From an uncultured Poribacteria bacterium (GTDB lineage: Bacteria > Poribacteria > WGA-4E > WGA-3G): a stretch of 64,000 bases of DNA. Below the pieces are notes generated by a model. The model worked only from the letters and a program-made list of their open reading frames with translations, had not been told where the DNA came from and searched no databases. The DNA lies in NCBI GenBank assembly GCA_951812525.1, contig OX638316.1:1314506-1378505 (forward strand), given 5' to 3'. This document shows, piece by piece, positions 9,601 to 18,129 of this stretch (position 1 is its first letter; each line of letters opens with the position of its first letter). The translations under genes were made by a program, and so were the position numbers.

Positions 9601-12600
9601 AGGTTGCCTACACTGGATACCGACCTTGACGCAGAGACCAAGGTACTTCTGCGCGATAACATGCTAACCCTCCGAAATGCGCGATTCCGCAACATCCAGA
9701 GTCGTATTGAAAAGATGCTGCGCATCGATACAGGAGAATACAATCGGAAACTCGGACAGATTGAAGCCGCCATAGCACTTCAAGACCTTTTTAATCGCTA
9801 CTATACCTCTCTCTATGTTAGCATTGATCTCTCCTCGCAGTCGAATCAGTTCGGTGTATTCAACAAAGGATGGTTCTACGACCAGCAGCCCGAATTCGTT
9901 CTACGTCGCGAGTTCGCAAGCATCGGCAATCAACTTGCTTCCTACGCAGAAGATGCCGATTTTGGGGTCCGTGTCCGCAAACTTTGGCAATGGACCGATG
10001 ATCAGATCCGACAAGCTGTTATGGAACGTCAATGGACAGTCGCAGGCGGGATTTCCGATAAATCTGCCCTCGAAGGAAAAACCCTTGAAACCTTACTGAG
10101 TGCGCACTTCAGCAAACTCACCGGACTCAGCGGTGTGAGTCGCTTAATGAAGATGCAGTTCGAGCAGTGGCGTAACCAAGGCGAACCTTCCGAGGACATG
10201 CTTAAGGATATGGACTATATCCGCAAAGAGGTCGAGCGCTTCATCCGAAACGATGTCCGTACCGCAAAGAAAAACCGGAAGAACAATATCCGGACGCGCG
10301 AGCAGTTGGACGCAATGTTACGCCTCCGACACGAGGATCCAGACACTTTCTCAGACGACGAAATTGAGGACATCAAAACTCTTATTTCAATCGTAGGACT
10401 TGGTGGCGATTCAAACTTCGTTAACGCCATCTCTGCAAGTGGCGGAAAAACTTGGAAAACTTATATTCCCGGTAAGATTGCCTTCGACAGCGAAGTAGCA
10501 ACGCTCGTCGGAAAAACCGGTATCGCTTTTGCAACTATTGAAGACGCTCGCGTCTTAACCGACACACCCCTTGACACAATCGAACGGGTCGATTTGCAGG
10601 AAGGCGGTAATCTCCATCAGCAGGCACAGACACTCGCATCACTACTCATTCAAGCACTCCGCGACGAAGAAATGCCGACCGCCGCACGCGTCGGTAACTT
10701 CTACTGCAACCTCTTCGGCGATGTCGTTGAATTTGATGCACGCGAGTCCGCACTACCGAATAAACCTGTCCCCTATCCCATCTTGACGCTCCGCAGAAAA
10801 CATAAAAGTATGATGGGTGTGCGCGGAGATCTATTCGTCATGGGCGATAATAAGGGAAATTTTGAAGTTGCCGGATTAGCCATGGAAGGTAGAGCGACAC
10901 GACGTCTCAGAGGTGTACAAGAAGTCGAAGCATATATCCTTGACCCAGACTCTGGGGATATCGTCTATGCACCTGATTTAGGGAATTATGGCGCGAAACT
11001 CCTCCCCAATACAATCCCTATCAATACGCGTAGGCGTGGTTGTCGGATCGTCACATTCCCCTGTGTATCTACAACTATCTATGACCTCGTGGATCAGCGG
11101 TACCTGCGAACCCTTCGAGAACTCGAAGTCTACGACGCACTCACCGATAGTTCACCAGAGAAATTTGGGATGTCAAAACCGTGGCAGCAGGAAGGGGTAT
11201 CGGCAGCCGAACCGATTGCGCTCGTTTATAGCGAACCGAATACCCGCATTAAGGTCGGAATGGCTTATGGACAAATAGGCAAACGTCTCTTACTCATCAA
11301 AGCGACGAAGAGCGGAATGAAAAATCCAACGCTTTACACCGGCGAAGGGTTTGTCGTTCGTGAGAACGGACGGATTCGCCTTACCCCGTACGTCGTTGTC
11401 CGCGATATGTGGTGGCTCGATGAAAACCGATCACAACTCTATAAACGTTTCGGTATCTCCAGTGACCGACTTGACAAACTTCATCAATTTGCGAATGAGT
11501 ACCTCGCACGCGCAGAAACTGAACTGCTACAAAATGACTATCAGCAAGCCCTCAAACTCGCACGCGCCGCATGGGGTTATGAATCACGCGCATATCCAGA
11601 CGTCAAACAGACCGGTAACGATGTCGTCAACGGTGTGATGTTCTACCTCGCACTGTTAATGCCGTTCGCTTACTTTATGGAACGTCTCATCTTCGGTTTC
11701 CCGAACATTCACAAGCAGATTTTAGGCTCGTTTGGGATCTTTTTACTCGTATTCTTCTTCCTAAGCCAGGTCCATCCGGCGTTCCAAATTACAACGACTC
11801 CTGTGATTATCCTAATTGCGTTCGTTGTGCTTGCCTTAACAGTTATTGTGATTAGTATCATTGTCCGAAAATTCGAGGAACAACTCGAAAAAATTCGGCA
11901 GGAGGGAAGCAAGGTCTACAAAGCAGATGTCGGAAGGTTGAGTGCCAGTGCTGCAGCGTTTAGTTTAGGGATTTCCAACATGCGGAAACGGAAAGGACGG
12001 ACAGTCTTAACCTGCTGCACATTGGTAATCCTCACTTTTACCGTCATCTCATTTACCTCTGTGCGGACGTTCATGCATCCGAATAGAACGAGTCTCCCAC
12101 AGGTAACGCCTCGCTACACAGGACTCCTCATTCGTGACCAGTACTGGCGTCCGTTAGAGGAACCGGTGCTTACGTCTATCCTGAACGACATGCAGAAAAC
12201 GCAAATCACATTTACCGCCTTAGAACGGCTGCTCGAACGCAAAAACGAATTTCTTGTCAAGCAAGGACAACAACCGATTGATATTGCAGAAGCCCGAGCA
12301 ACTTTAGAAGAAGGCGGCTTTATTGAACAGGTAGACGAAGAATCTATCGTAGTCGTTCGGAATTCCGTCGCACCGCGAGCATGGTATCAATCCTCAGGTA
12401 CCGGAGACCAGTCTTTTGTTCAACTCACACGTACGGCGAACCCTGCTGACCCGTCCCCTCCGACGCATGCACTTACGGGTGAAGCATTAACCTTTGCTGC
12501 GAATATGCTCGTCGGAATGAATGAAGCAGAACCCGATGTCAGCGGTATCAATAGATACCTCCAATACGGAAAATGGTTCAATCCTGCTGACGCAGCGGAG

Positions 12601-13989
12601 TGGCCAACAGAATGGCCCTACGCTATTGTGCTACCTAAAGGGATGGCAGAATTGCTGAAGATCACCGAAAGCGATATGGGGAAGGCAACCGTCTCTGTCT
12701 ATGGTGCCGACTTTACCGTTGTCGGTGTCCTCGGCATCGGTTTCAAGGACCTCACAGACAACGATGGCGAAGAATTAACGCCAGTTGACTATCAATTGAT
12801 GCAACAGCAACGGAGTCGCGGTGCAACTGGTGATGAAACACTCGAAGGTGAGTTACAGAAATATCTTCATCTCACACCAGACAGTGTCGCCATTCTCCCT
12901 TATGATGTGGTCATGAATCAAGGTGGCACGCTTCGAAGCGTCGCCGTCAACATGGAACCACAAGAGGATGACCCGGAACTGTTAGGGGCAATTGATAAGT
13001 TGGACCTCATCATGGCACCCCTCATGAACCGCATCGCTCTCGACTTTTTCGTAGGACGCGATAAAGACACATACCTCTACAGCAGCATCGGAATGACGAG
13101 TTTTAGCGGGATGGGTAACCTATTCGTGCCGATCCTAATTGCTGCTCTCATTGTCCTTAACACCATGCTTGGAGCAGTCTATGAACGGGTCCGAGAAATT
13201 AGTATCTATAGTTCTGTCGGACTCGCACCCGTACATATTGCCTTCCTATTCCTCGCAGAGGCGTGTGTATACGCTATTGTTGGCGCAGTGCTGGGATACC
13301 TCATGGGACAAGCAATCGCAACAACGCTTGTAAACTTCGGATGGCTTGCCGGGTTGACACTCAACTATTCCTCAATGTCAACCGTCGTTGCAACGATTAT
13401 CGTTATGCTTGTTGTTCTACTCAGTACCATGTATCCGGCAATCAAAGCATCACGGATGGCGGTCCCCGATATCGAACGTAAATGGAAGCTTCCGGAACCC
13501 GAAGGCGACGTATGGCACTTCAATCTCCCCTTTACCGTTCTTGAAGAGGAAGCACTCGGCTTGAATGTGTTCATGCGCGACTATTTCGAGGCACACGCAG
13601 ACGAGTCTGCCAGCGATTTCTATACCGACCAAGTCGCGTTTAGCGCTGTGGAATCCGAAGGCGAAGATGCCTATCAGATTAGTATGATGGTATGGCTGGC
13701 ACCCTATGACTTAGGTGTAAGCCAGTCTATTCAGTTCATTACATCTCCTGTAGGTGGAGAAGAGGAAGATCTCTACAAAATCACATTGGATGTACATCGC
13801 GAGAGTGGTGAGATCGCCTCTTGGAAGCGCGTAAACCGACGTTTCCTCAACCTACTGCGGAAACAACTCCTGATTTGGCGGACATTCAGCGTCGATATCC
13901 GGGCAGAATTCCATGAACGCGGTAGAACGGAAGGGACAGATGACCCAGCAACTGGTCAATTAGATCCTGTTCCAGCCCCAGCGGATTAA
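6637..13989 (+). CDS. Giant LysM / degenerate M28 / coiled-coil / FtsX-permease protein
   Basis: 2450 residues. Order seen: a hydrophobic signal or anchor (about 29-50); a LysM-like segment (about 171-212, 'TLQDIAASYQIPEEVILADE'); a second LysM-like start ('DGDTLTSLARRHLIT'), interrupted by three DGIDN-x-x-DG acidic repeats (from residues 273, 301 and 320) before its closing 'HIFIPKG'; and an M28-peptidase-like domain (about 440-545). In that domain the first zinc His is Tyr463 (AYYDS), Asp478 is kept, and the catalytic Glu pair is replaced by D510-G511-H512, so it is probably inactive. Long coiled coils follow (about 590-1020), then membrane helices (about 1664-1748) and an FtsX/MacB permease core (about 1779-2290). 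The FtsX part needs a partner ATPase, and a LolD-type ATPase lies at 18130 in the same operon. ATG 6637 has GGGAG about 10 bases upstream. Confidence 0.82.
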   Translation: MRICSRSKHNSRRFSAIVNSTVQYMRASWTVMLCIAILLASGLCNTAYTQTVSSTGMKTAAIQIRDDLSIGNMRKDIARLSSLESRVTGYPQAASGSKYIFDRFVETGLQNVESREFPVTVPIDHGDSIIEVISPEGAVLHSFKLTPLWPNLVRTSLLADGIKHIVLADETLQDIAASYQIPEEVILADERNKFLASPVVEGSSIYIPTGGLSGPLLYGDDGELADFNGTNIGGFWYELQDGDTLTSLARRHLITEASITDDVLNEHLQKASDGIDNDEDGTIDEYGEIPLLSEIRGWATDGIDNDADGWTDETPGDATDGIDNNNDGEIDESGEFVAASEAHIFIPKGAIVLLEFNSSTRYINATMLGGTAIIFIEPDTTIRGEAENKFGTVPANIPRFWISKADAAFLTNLLEQEHNAGNQVDVRVRGRMTWERRVGQNIRGFLEGGDPSLRDELIVLTAYYDSMSIVPAMAPGADPTCGIAALMELARLFSQPQYRPGYSVLFVAVDGHFQGLAGMRAFMEGIGQDIVGSDTDAPGTPTMHGLRRGLSTDVIEFEELGRRLLLSIDRSVLVDLPSDFFHGIHNVKSDLESLATTLDGLAETRSEIESLTNQQRDFSERQKKQADKNRKREKQEFTGEEKSILLANLARSKKEALQTTHFLRDTVNELADVRAVALNTSRIAQSELIVELALPIARLDTWAIEKLVKAIETGAIDEYATNPNDAYLVPVEQSSGWQIPVPGDLPQELIPDIEMLNQTLADWEMSDKRKFALIWTPEKIMDRHLDLHSLNRVKEARSVLRDTTESQEIAVQREIQLLEKILAQIPDSQPYEDQIKTSIRKLKETYTSQDPNPLLYSGKFLSKAGIERLNTIDTQLRQRLTESEDLTDAAVLIADLLKDKQSIFEIGLRNARLERTRIENLIATSGTLGREYLDEEQLILENYLSDDEVEQALKLRSRIASYISEAELLAIAKKRSETDIVALENLLERLPTLDTDLDAETKVLLRDNMLTLRNARFRNIQSRIEKMLRIDTGEYNRKLGQIEAAIALQDLFNRYYTSLYVSIDLSSQSNQFGVFNKGWFYDQQPEFVLRREFASIGNQLASYAEDADFGVRVRKLWQWTDDQIRQAVMERQWTVAGGISDKSALEGKTLETLLSAHFSKLTGLSGVSRLMKMQFEQWRNQGEPSEDMLKDMDYIRKEVERFIRNDVRTAKKNRKNNIRTREQLDAMLRLRHEDPDTFSDDEIEDIKTLISIVGLGGDSNFVNAISASGGKTWKTYIPGKIAFDSEVATLVGKTGIAFATIEDARVLTDTPLDTIERVDLQEGGNLHQQAQTLASLLIQALRDEEMPTAARVGNFYCNLFGDVVEFDARESALPNKPVPYPILTLRRKHKSMMGVRGDLFVMGDNKGNFEVAGLAMEGRATRRLRGVQEVEAYILDPDSGDIVYAPDLGNYGAKLLPNTIPINTRRRGCRIVTFPCVSTTIYDLVDQRYLRTLRELEVYDALTDSSPEKFGMSKPWQQEGVSAAEPIALVYSEPNTRIKVGMAYGQIGKRLLLIKATKSGMKNPTLYTGEGFVVRENGRIRLTPYVVVRDMWWLDENRSQLYKRFGISSDRLDKLHQFANEYLARAETELLQNDYQQALKLARAAWGYESRAYPDVKQTGNDVVNGVMFYLALLMPFAYFMERLIFGFPNIHKQILGSFGIFLLVFFFLSQVHPAFQITTTPVIILIAFVVLALTVIVISIIVRKFEEQLEKIRQEGSKVYKADVGRLSASAAAFSLGISNMRKRKGRTVLTCCTLVILTFTVISFTSVRTFMHPNRTSLPQVTPRYTGLLIRDQYWRPLEEPVLTSILNDMQKTQITFTALERLLERKNEFLVKQGQQPIDIAEARATLEEGGFIEQVDEESIVVVRNSVAPRAWYQSSGTGDQSFVQLTRTANPADPSPPTHALTGEALTFAANMLVGMNEAEPDVSGINRYLQYGKWFNPADAAEWPTEWPYAIVLPKGMAELLKITESDMGKATVSVYGADFTVVGVLGIGFKDLTDNDGEELTPVDYQLMQQQRSRGATGDETLEGELQKYLHLTPDSVAILPYDVVMNQGGTLRSVAVNMEPQEDDPELLGAIDKLDLIMAPLMNRIALDFFVGRDKDTYLYSSIGMTSFSGMGNLFVPILIAALIVLNTMLGAVYERVREISIYSSVGLAPVHIAFLFLAEACVYAIVGAVLGYLMGQAIATTLVNFGWLAGLTLNYSSMSTVVATIIVMLVVLLSTMYPAIKASRMAVPDIERKWKLPEPEGDVWHFNLPFTVLEEEALGLNVFMRDYFEAHADESASDFYTDQVAFSAVESEGEDAYQISMMVWLAPYDLGVSQSIQFITSPVGGEEEDLYKITLDVHRESGEIASWKRVNRRFLNLLRKQLLIWRTFSVDIRAEFHERGRTEGTDDPATGQLDPVPAPAD

Positions 13990-14099
13990 AGTTGCTATCG
14001 CTGATTCGGTTTGAAACCGTGCCCTAGGTACACCTTCAAAAACGCACCGAGTGCGACGAGAGGAAGTCATACTCGTTAAGGAAAATAATTGGAAAGAAA

Positions 14100-14273
14100 A
14101 TGGAAAAATTAGCAAGCCTTATCATTATTATTGGCACTTTCTTATGGCTGTTCAGCATTCTAGTCCTCGAAGGACGTTGGCAGTGGCAGATGTTCTCAGC
14201 ACTTGTGTTGATAATTGGCATCTTCTGTGCGCATTTCTGGGAAGAATTGCGAGACACGGACAGCGACGAGTAA
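14100..14273 (+). CDS. 57-residue two-helix membrane protein
   Basis: A short open frame from ATG 14100 to TAA 14271-14273. The product has two hydrophobic segments ('LASLIIIIGTFLWLFSILVL' and 'MFSALVLIIGIFCAHF') joined by a short Trp-rich turn, and an acidic tail ending DTDSDE. A purine-rich GGAAAG lies 5-10 bases upstream. The stop is 19 bases before the TTG start of the next gene, whose ribosome site overlaps this gene's stop region. Tight packing within the operon and the clean hydrophobic pattern argue that it is real. I do not recognise a family. It could be an accessory subunit of the neighbouring membrane complex. Confidence 0.6.
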   Translation: MEKLASLIIIIGTFLWLFSILVLEGRWQWQMFSALVLIIGIFCAHFWEELRDTDSDE

Positions 14274-14292
14274 GGAAAGGAGAACATACGAT

Positions 14293-16281
14293 TTGGCGAG
14301 AGAAAGAGTATCACAAGCAGATGAATGGCAATCTTGGGCGAATCGATACGACATTGAAGGCGGTATCCGTACCTTTGAGTCGGGGTTAACGGTTAAGGTG
14401 TTTGTTGGAGCACTTTTCGTTGGCTTGTTGATGATGCCGGGCTCCATTTATCTCAGTTATGTATCCGGTCAATCCGGGGCTGAAGCAGCACCTTGGGTTG
14501 CCGTCATCCTATTCACCGAGCTCGCGCGACGCTCCTTTACAACCGCACGGCGACAGGAGCTCTATATGCTCCTCGCACTAACTGGTGCCGCTGTTGGTAG
14601 CGGGATGCAGTACCGGAACTTTATCTGGTACGCTTACTTTATCAACACACCGCAGGCAGCTTCTTATGAAATCGCCGACAAAATTCCGGAGTGGATTGTG
14701 CCAGCAGGTGATTCCGTCGGGGTCCTCACGCGAAGTCTGTTGCACCCTGACTGGTTCCTGCCTATTGCTATCTACCTTGCCGGAAAGTTTCTCGGCACCT
14801 TGCGATTTGTCAGCGGGCAATATATCTTGTTCCGCCTCACGGCTGACCTTGAGCGACTTCCGTATCCAATGGCACCAATCCAAGCACAAGGCGCAACTGC
14901 TCTCGCAGAAACGACTGGCAAGGAAGAGACATGGCGGTGGCGAGTCTTCTCTATCGGTTCTATGGCAGGGCTGATCTGGGGATTCCTCTATATCGGTGTG
15001 CCTTCACTCACCGGGGTCATGATGAGCCAACCGATTCAGATCCTGAAAATCCCGTGGATAGACTTCACACAAAGTATTGAAGGTTTCGCACCAACAGGGG
15101 TCTTTGCTTTCCGAACAGACTTTGGACAGATGCTCATCGGGTTCGTGATGCCATTCCCAATTGTCATGTCAGAGTTTATCACTGCCATGGCAACACAATT
15201 TATCTTGAACCCACAAATCCTATACCGGTATGAGATCCTCCACCAATGGACTCCCGGATTGGATGTCCGCGGTGCTACCCTGTTCAACGGTCTAGACTTC
15301 TGGATTAGTGCAGGCATGGGTAAATCCTTTAGTCTCGCGCTTGTCGGTATGGCGGCTTCAATTCCGATGCTCATTAAACTACGGAGATCCCAAAAACAGG
15401 CAGGCGAACGCGGTTCTTTTGCGACACCTCCGAACCGGGGCGATTTTCCAATCTGGCTGATGGGCGGAATGTGGCTCATCGGTATGGTTGGGTTCGTCTG
15501 GCTTATCCATTGGATGGTCCCGAATTTCCCACTCAGTTTCTTGGTCGGATATGCCTTCCTATACACGCCGATTAATTCCTATATTACTGCACGAACTTAC
15601 GGTGTTTTAGGACGAGACCTGTTTGAAATACCATACTTGCACGAAATCACTTTTATCTTGAGCCGCTATGAAGAGATTGACATCTGGTTCGCACCGCTAC
15701 CAGACGAAGATTATGGACGCGGCACACAAGGTTGGCGAGTACTCGAATTGACTGGCACAACCTTTACCTCAAACCTCGCAGCTACACTACTAATTATGCC
15801 GATTCTGCTCGTCAGTGGGATTGTCGTCCTTCACTTTATCTGGAAGATTGCACCTATTCCGAGCGCGCAGTATCCATTTGCACAGATGATGTGGCCCATT
15901 AACGCCACAAACGAATGTCTCTGGAAAACATCGCTCCGAGATGGAAACAGCCAGATGCTCCAAGCCATTCGCGGCGATTATGTCGCCGCAGGGTTCACAT
16001 CAAGTCTCGCTCTTTATGGCATGCTGTGGGTATTCAAACTACCTTCAATGTGGTTCTACGGTATTATCGGTGGTCTCGGCACAGACCCAGGAAGTATGGT
16101 TGCACGGCTACTCGGCGCAGTTATCGGGAGATTTTACATGATCAAGCGATTCGGAATGCGGCGTTGGTATATGTTTAACCCCGTGCTTGCAGCAGGATTC
16201 GCCTGCGGGGTCGGTCTCATCGGTATGGGAACTGTTGCAATTGCCCTTGTTTCCAAAGCCGTTATCGTGAAGCCATTCTAA
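14293..16281 (+). CDS. DUF6785-like polytopic membrane protein
   Basis: 662 residues from a TTG start at 14293, chosen because AAGGAG (14277-14282) lies 10 bases upstream and the protein then begins 'ARERVSQADEW'. Upstream sequence in the frame is the shifted shadow of the 57-residue gene. About a dozen or more membrane helices are visible, with large loops carrying 'FTELARRSFTTARRQELYML' and 'ERLPYPMAPIQAQGATALAE'. The latter strongly resembles loops in the DUF6785/oligopeptide-transporter-like group found in Planctomycetes and Poribacteria. A transport role is likely and the substrate is unknown. It is the third gene of the 6.6-18.9 kb operon. Confidence 0.75.
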   Translation: MARERVSQADEWQSWANRYDIEGGIRTFESGLTVKVFVGALFVGLLMMPGSIYLSYVSGQSGAEAAPWVAVILFTELARRSFTTARRQELYMLLALTGAAVGSGMQYRNFIWYAYFINTPQAASYEIADKIPEWIVPAGDSVGVLTRSLLHPDWFLPIAIYLAGKFLGTLRFVSGQYILFRLTADLERLPYPMAPIQAQGATALAETTGKEETWRWRVFSIGSMAGLIWGFLYIGVPSLTGVMMSQPIQILKIPWIDFTQSIEGFAPTGVFAFRTDFGQMLIGFVMPFPIVMSEFITAMATQFILNPQILYRYEILHQWTPGLDVRGATLFNGLDFWISAGMGKSFSLALVGMAASIPMLIKLRRSQKQAGERGSFATPPNRGDFPIWLMGGMWLIGMVGFVWLIHWMVPNFPLSFLVGYAFLYTPINSYITARTYGVLGRDLFEIPYLHEITFILSRYEEIDIWFAPLPDEDYGRGTQGWRVLELTGTTFTSNLAATLLIMPILLVSGIVVLHFIWKIAPIPSAQYPFAQMMWPINATNECLWKTSLRDGNSQMLQAIRGDYVAAGFTSSLALYGMLWVFKLPSMWFYGIIGGLGTDPGSMVARLLGAVIGRFYMIKRFGMRRWYMFNPVLAAGFACGVGLIGMGTVAIALVSKAVIVKPF

Positions 16282-16325
16282 TGGCTATCAGTGGTCAGCA
16301 GTCGGCAAATTGACAGATAGCGGAT

Positions 16326-16367
16326 AGCAGTTAGCAATTAAGGGTTAGCAGTTAGCAATTAGCGGTT
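16326..16367. repeat. Tandem 21-base repeat (AGCAGTTAGCAATTA core)
   Basis: Two adjacent 21-base units (16326-16346 and 16347-16367) share the core AGCAGTTAGCAATTA and differ at two bases near the end. The flanking sequence 16282-16415 is a patchwork of GTTAG/CTAAT/ATCAG motifs, with an inverted stretch (CTAATCGCTAATCGCCAACT at 16388-16407) able to pair back. It fills most of the 136-base gap inside the operon. Similar low-complexity patches occur at 18003-18116 and 45838-45885. Confidence 0.6.
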
Positions 16368-16417
16368 AGAGGTTGGTTTCCAATCACTAATCGCTAATCG
16401 CCAACTGCCAATAAAAA

Positions 16418-17452
16418 ATGGACTGGAACGTTTTTGGCTGGGCAGGGATACAACTTGAAATCCCAACAACGTGGGAACTCAGCGGACTCAGTGGAGATCA
16501 GAAAACAGGTTACCTGCGGCTCGACGACGCAGAGATGCCGCGCCTTGAACTCAAATGGGCGCACACCCGGCGCAAAAAACCGGATCTCCACACAACGCTT
16601 GACGAATATTTCAAGCTGATTCGCAAAACTTACAAGAAAGGTGCTGAACTTTCCTTCCGACGGAACGTCAATCTCATCAAAGACCCTGAGTTTTTTGAGG
16701 GACGTACTGTCCTCGGTTTTAGTTGGAAAGGCAGTATCCGTGCCAACGGGCTGATCTTCCATGCCGGAAATCGGATTACGATTGTACAGGTGATGGGACG
16801 GCTCAAAGAGAACTGGCGCCCCATAGTCCTTCGTATTTTTCAGTCAATTGTGGATAAGGGTAACGCACCACAGACGCTTTGGAGTGCTTACGGACTCAAG
16901 CTGGGTGTTCCGAGAGAATACAAATTAGAACGCCAGAAACTACTAAGCGGCTACCTATTATTCGCCTTCGTCGCCAGAAAAGAACGCTTTCAAAGTGTGA
17001 CACGACTCGCTAAATTAGCAAGTAACCGCTTGCGGAACAATGGTACAGTTGAATACAAAAAACCCCTACCGTCTGACAGAGGGAGCCTCAGCGTCGAACG
17101 GTACGGTCCAGCGGAGGTAATGTTAGGGGACTACGAGGACACATCAAACCCGCTTGAGACGTGGTTTCGCGCCAAATACGCAAAAGCGATTAGAGGCTAC
17201 GGGTTTGAAGTAACATCACATACAGACACCGAAGACGAACATCTCACACTGATTGGACAACAGACACGGCTTTACGATGGCATACCGCTCTCACCCGTGC
17301 TGATGCTCGATAAATTATCCAAACGGACAACGCTCGTATTTCATCTATGGCGATGCAATCACTCTAATCGTATCTACGTTATTCAGTCTATCAGCAGTAT
17401 GAATGCGCAACCGACTGTCCAAAAGGTCGCTGAAAGCATCGAATGCCATTAA
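16418..17452 (+). CDS. Tandem PsbP/DcrB-like two-domain protein
   Basis: 344 residues with no signal peptide. Two similar halves can be aligned by eye: 'WAGIQLEIPTTWELSGLSGD' near residue 8 and 'YGLKLGVPREYKLERQKLLS' near residue 155. Each opens with a beta-hairpin followed by a YLR/YLLF strand and ends with a hydrophobic strand plus helix. This arrangement is typical of PsbP/DcrB-like alpha-beta domains, which often sit in envelope-associated proteins without enzymatic activity. The match is at fold level only. It lies between the DUF6785-like and PqqD-like genes. No good ribosome site precedes ATG 16418. Confidence 0.6.
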   Translation: MDWNVFGWAGIQLEIPTTWELSGLSGDQKTGYLRLDDAEMPRLELKWAHTRRKKPDLHTTLDEYFKLIRKTYKKGAELSFRRNVNLIKDPEFFEGRTVLGFSWKGSIRANGLIFHAGNRITIVQVMGRLKENWRPIVLRIFQSIVDKGNAPQTLWSAYGLKLGVPREYKLERQKLLSGYLLFAFVARKERFQSVTRLAKLASNRLRNNGTVEYKKPLPSDRGSLSVERYGPAEVMLGDYEDTSNPLETWFRAKYAKAIRGYGFEVTSHTDTEDEHLTLIGQQTRLYDGIPLSPVLMLDKLSKRTTLVFHLWRCNHSNRIYVIQSISSMNAQPTVQKVAESIECH

Positions 17453-17460
17453 AAGTAGCA

Positions 17461-17478
17461 GGCAGACTCCGTTCTGCC
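17461..17478. repeat. Palindromic repeat GGCAGA-N6-TCTGCC
   Basis: A 6-bp inverted repeat 8 bases after the stop of the PsbP-like gene. It shares the 'CCGT...GCCGT' layout of the palindromes at 2481 and 57442, so it may be a diverged copy of the same dispersed element. Confidence 0.4.
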
Positions 17479-17507
17479 GTCGCATATCTTAGTGTAGTGA
17501 AACAAAT

Positions 17508-17975
17508 ATGATCAATAGACTCCTATACACTCTCAAACTTAAGAAACGTCCTGATGTAGACCGCACAAAGGTCATGAAATCGTTTCCAGTGCGAAACCAG
17601 TTGATTACCTGGGAGATAGACGACAAAGGTGAAGCGTCGCTTGTCGTCCCACAGAAAGATAAACTCTGGATACGACTCGCAAGTAAATTCTTTATGCTCC
17701 CTAATAAAAGGGTGATTGTCTTAGATTCTATCGGGACTTATGTCTGGCAGATGTGCGATGGAAAACATACCATCTCACAGATTATTAAGAGTGTCCAAAA
17801 CCAGTATCAACTGACTCGAAAAGAGGCAGAAACGTCGCTTTTTACGTTTATGCAGCAGCTTGGGAAACGGAACTTCATAGGGTTTGCCATCCCTAACACC
17901 CAACAGAACGCACCGGCAACCCCAGAACTCGAACCCGAAAAACAGAGCCTTTTTGGATTCCTACAGAAACGGTAG
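17508..17975 (+). CDS. PqqD-family (RRE-fold) protein
   Basis: 155 residues. The middle carries the PqqD pattern: 'RVIVLDSIGTYVWQMCDGKH' then 'TISQIIKSVQNQYQL' and 'EAETSLFTFMQQLGKRNFIG', a winged-helix-like fold. PqqD proteins bind precursor peptides in PQQ and other RiPP pathways, but many PqqD-like proteins sit in operons with no such pathway. No radical-SAM or other peptide-modifying enzyme is in this window, so a peptide-binding role is only a possibility. The N-terminal 60 residues are basic and the tail is rich in Pro, Glu and Gln. Confidence 0.78.
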   Translation: MINRLLYTLKLKKRPDVDRTKVMKSFPVRNQLITWEIDDKGEASLVVPQKDKLWIRLASKFFMLPNKRVIVLDSIGTYVWQMCDGKHTISQIIKSVQNQYQLTRKEAETSLFTFMQQLGKRNFIGFAIPNTQQNAPATPELEPEKQSLFGFLQKR

Positions 17976-18082
17976 CTGAAAAAATACGAAGAACAATTAT
18001 AGGTTGTTAGAGGAACAGTTGTCAGCTATCGATTATCGTACATCAGTTAAAAGAGGGCTTTGCTTAACTTAAAGTGCTTTTT

Positions 18083-18110
18083 AACTGAACACTGACAACT
18101 GAACACTGAC
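18083..18110. repeat. Perfect 14-base tandem duplication AACTGAACACTGAC
   Basis: Two exact head-to-tail copies (18083-18096 and 18097-18110), then a partial third, lie directly before the AAGGAG of the ATPase gene. The upstream part of the same gap (18003-18060) has related GTCAGCTATCGATTATCG and CATCAGTTAAAAG motifs, so the whole gap looks like a dispersed intergenic repeat. Confidence 0.7.
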
Positions 18111-18129
18111 AACCCATAAGGAGAAAAAA

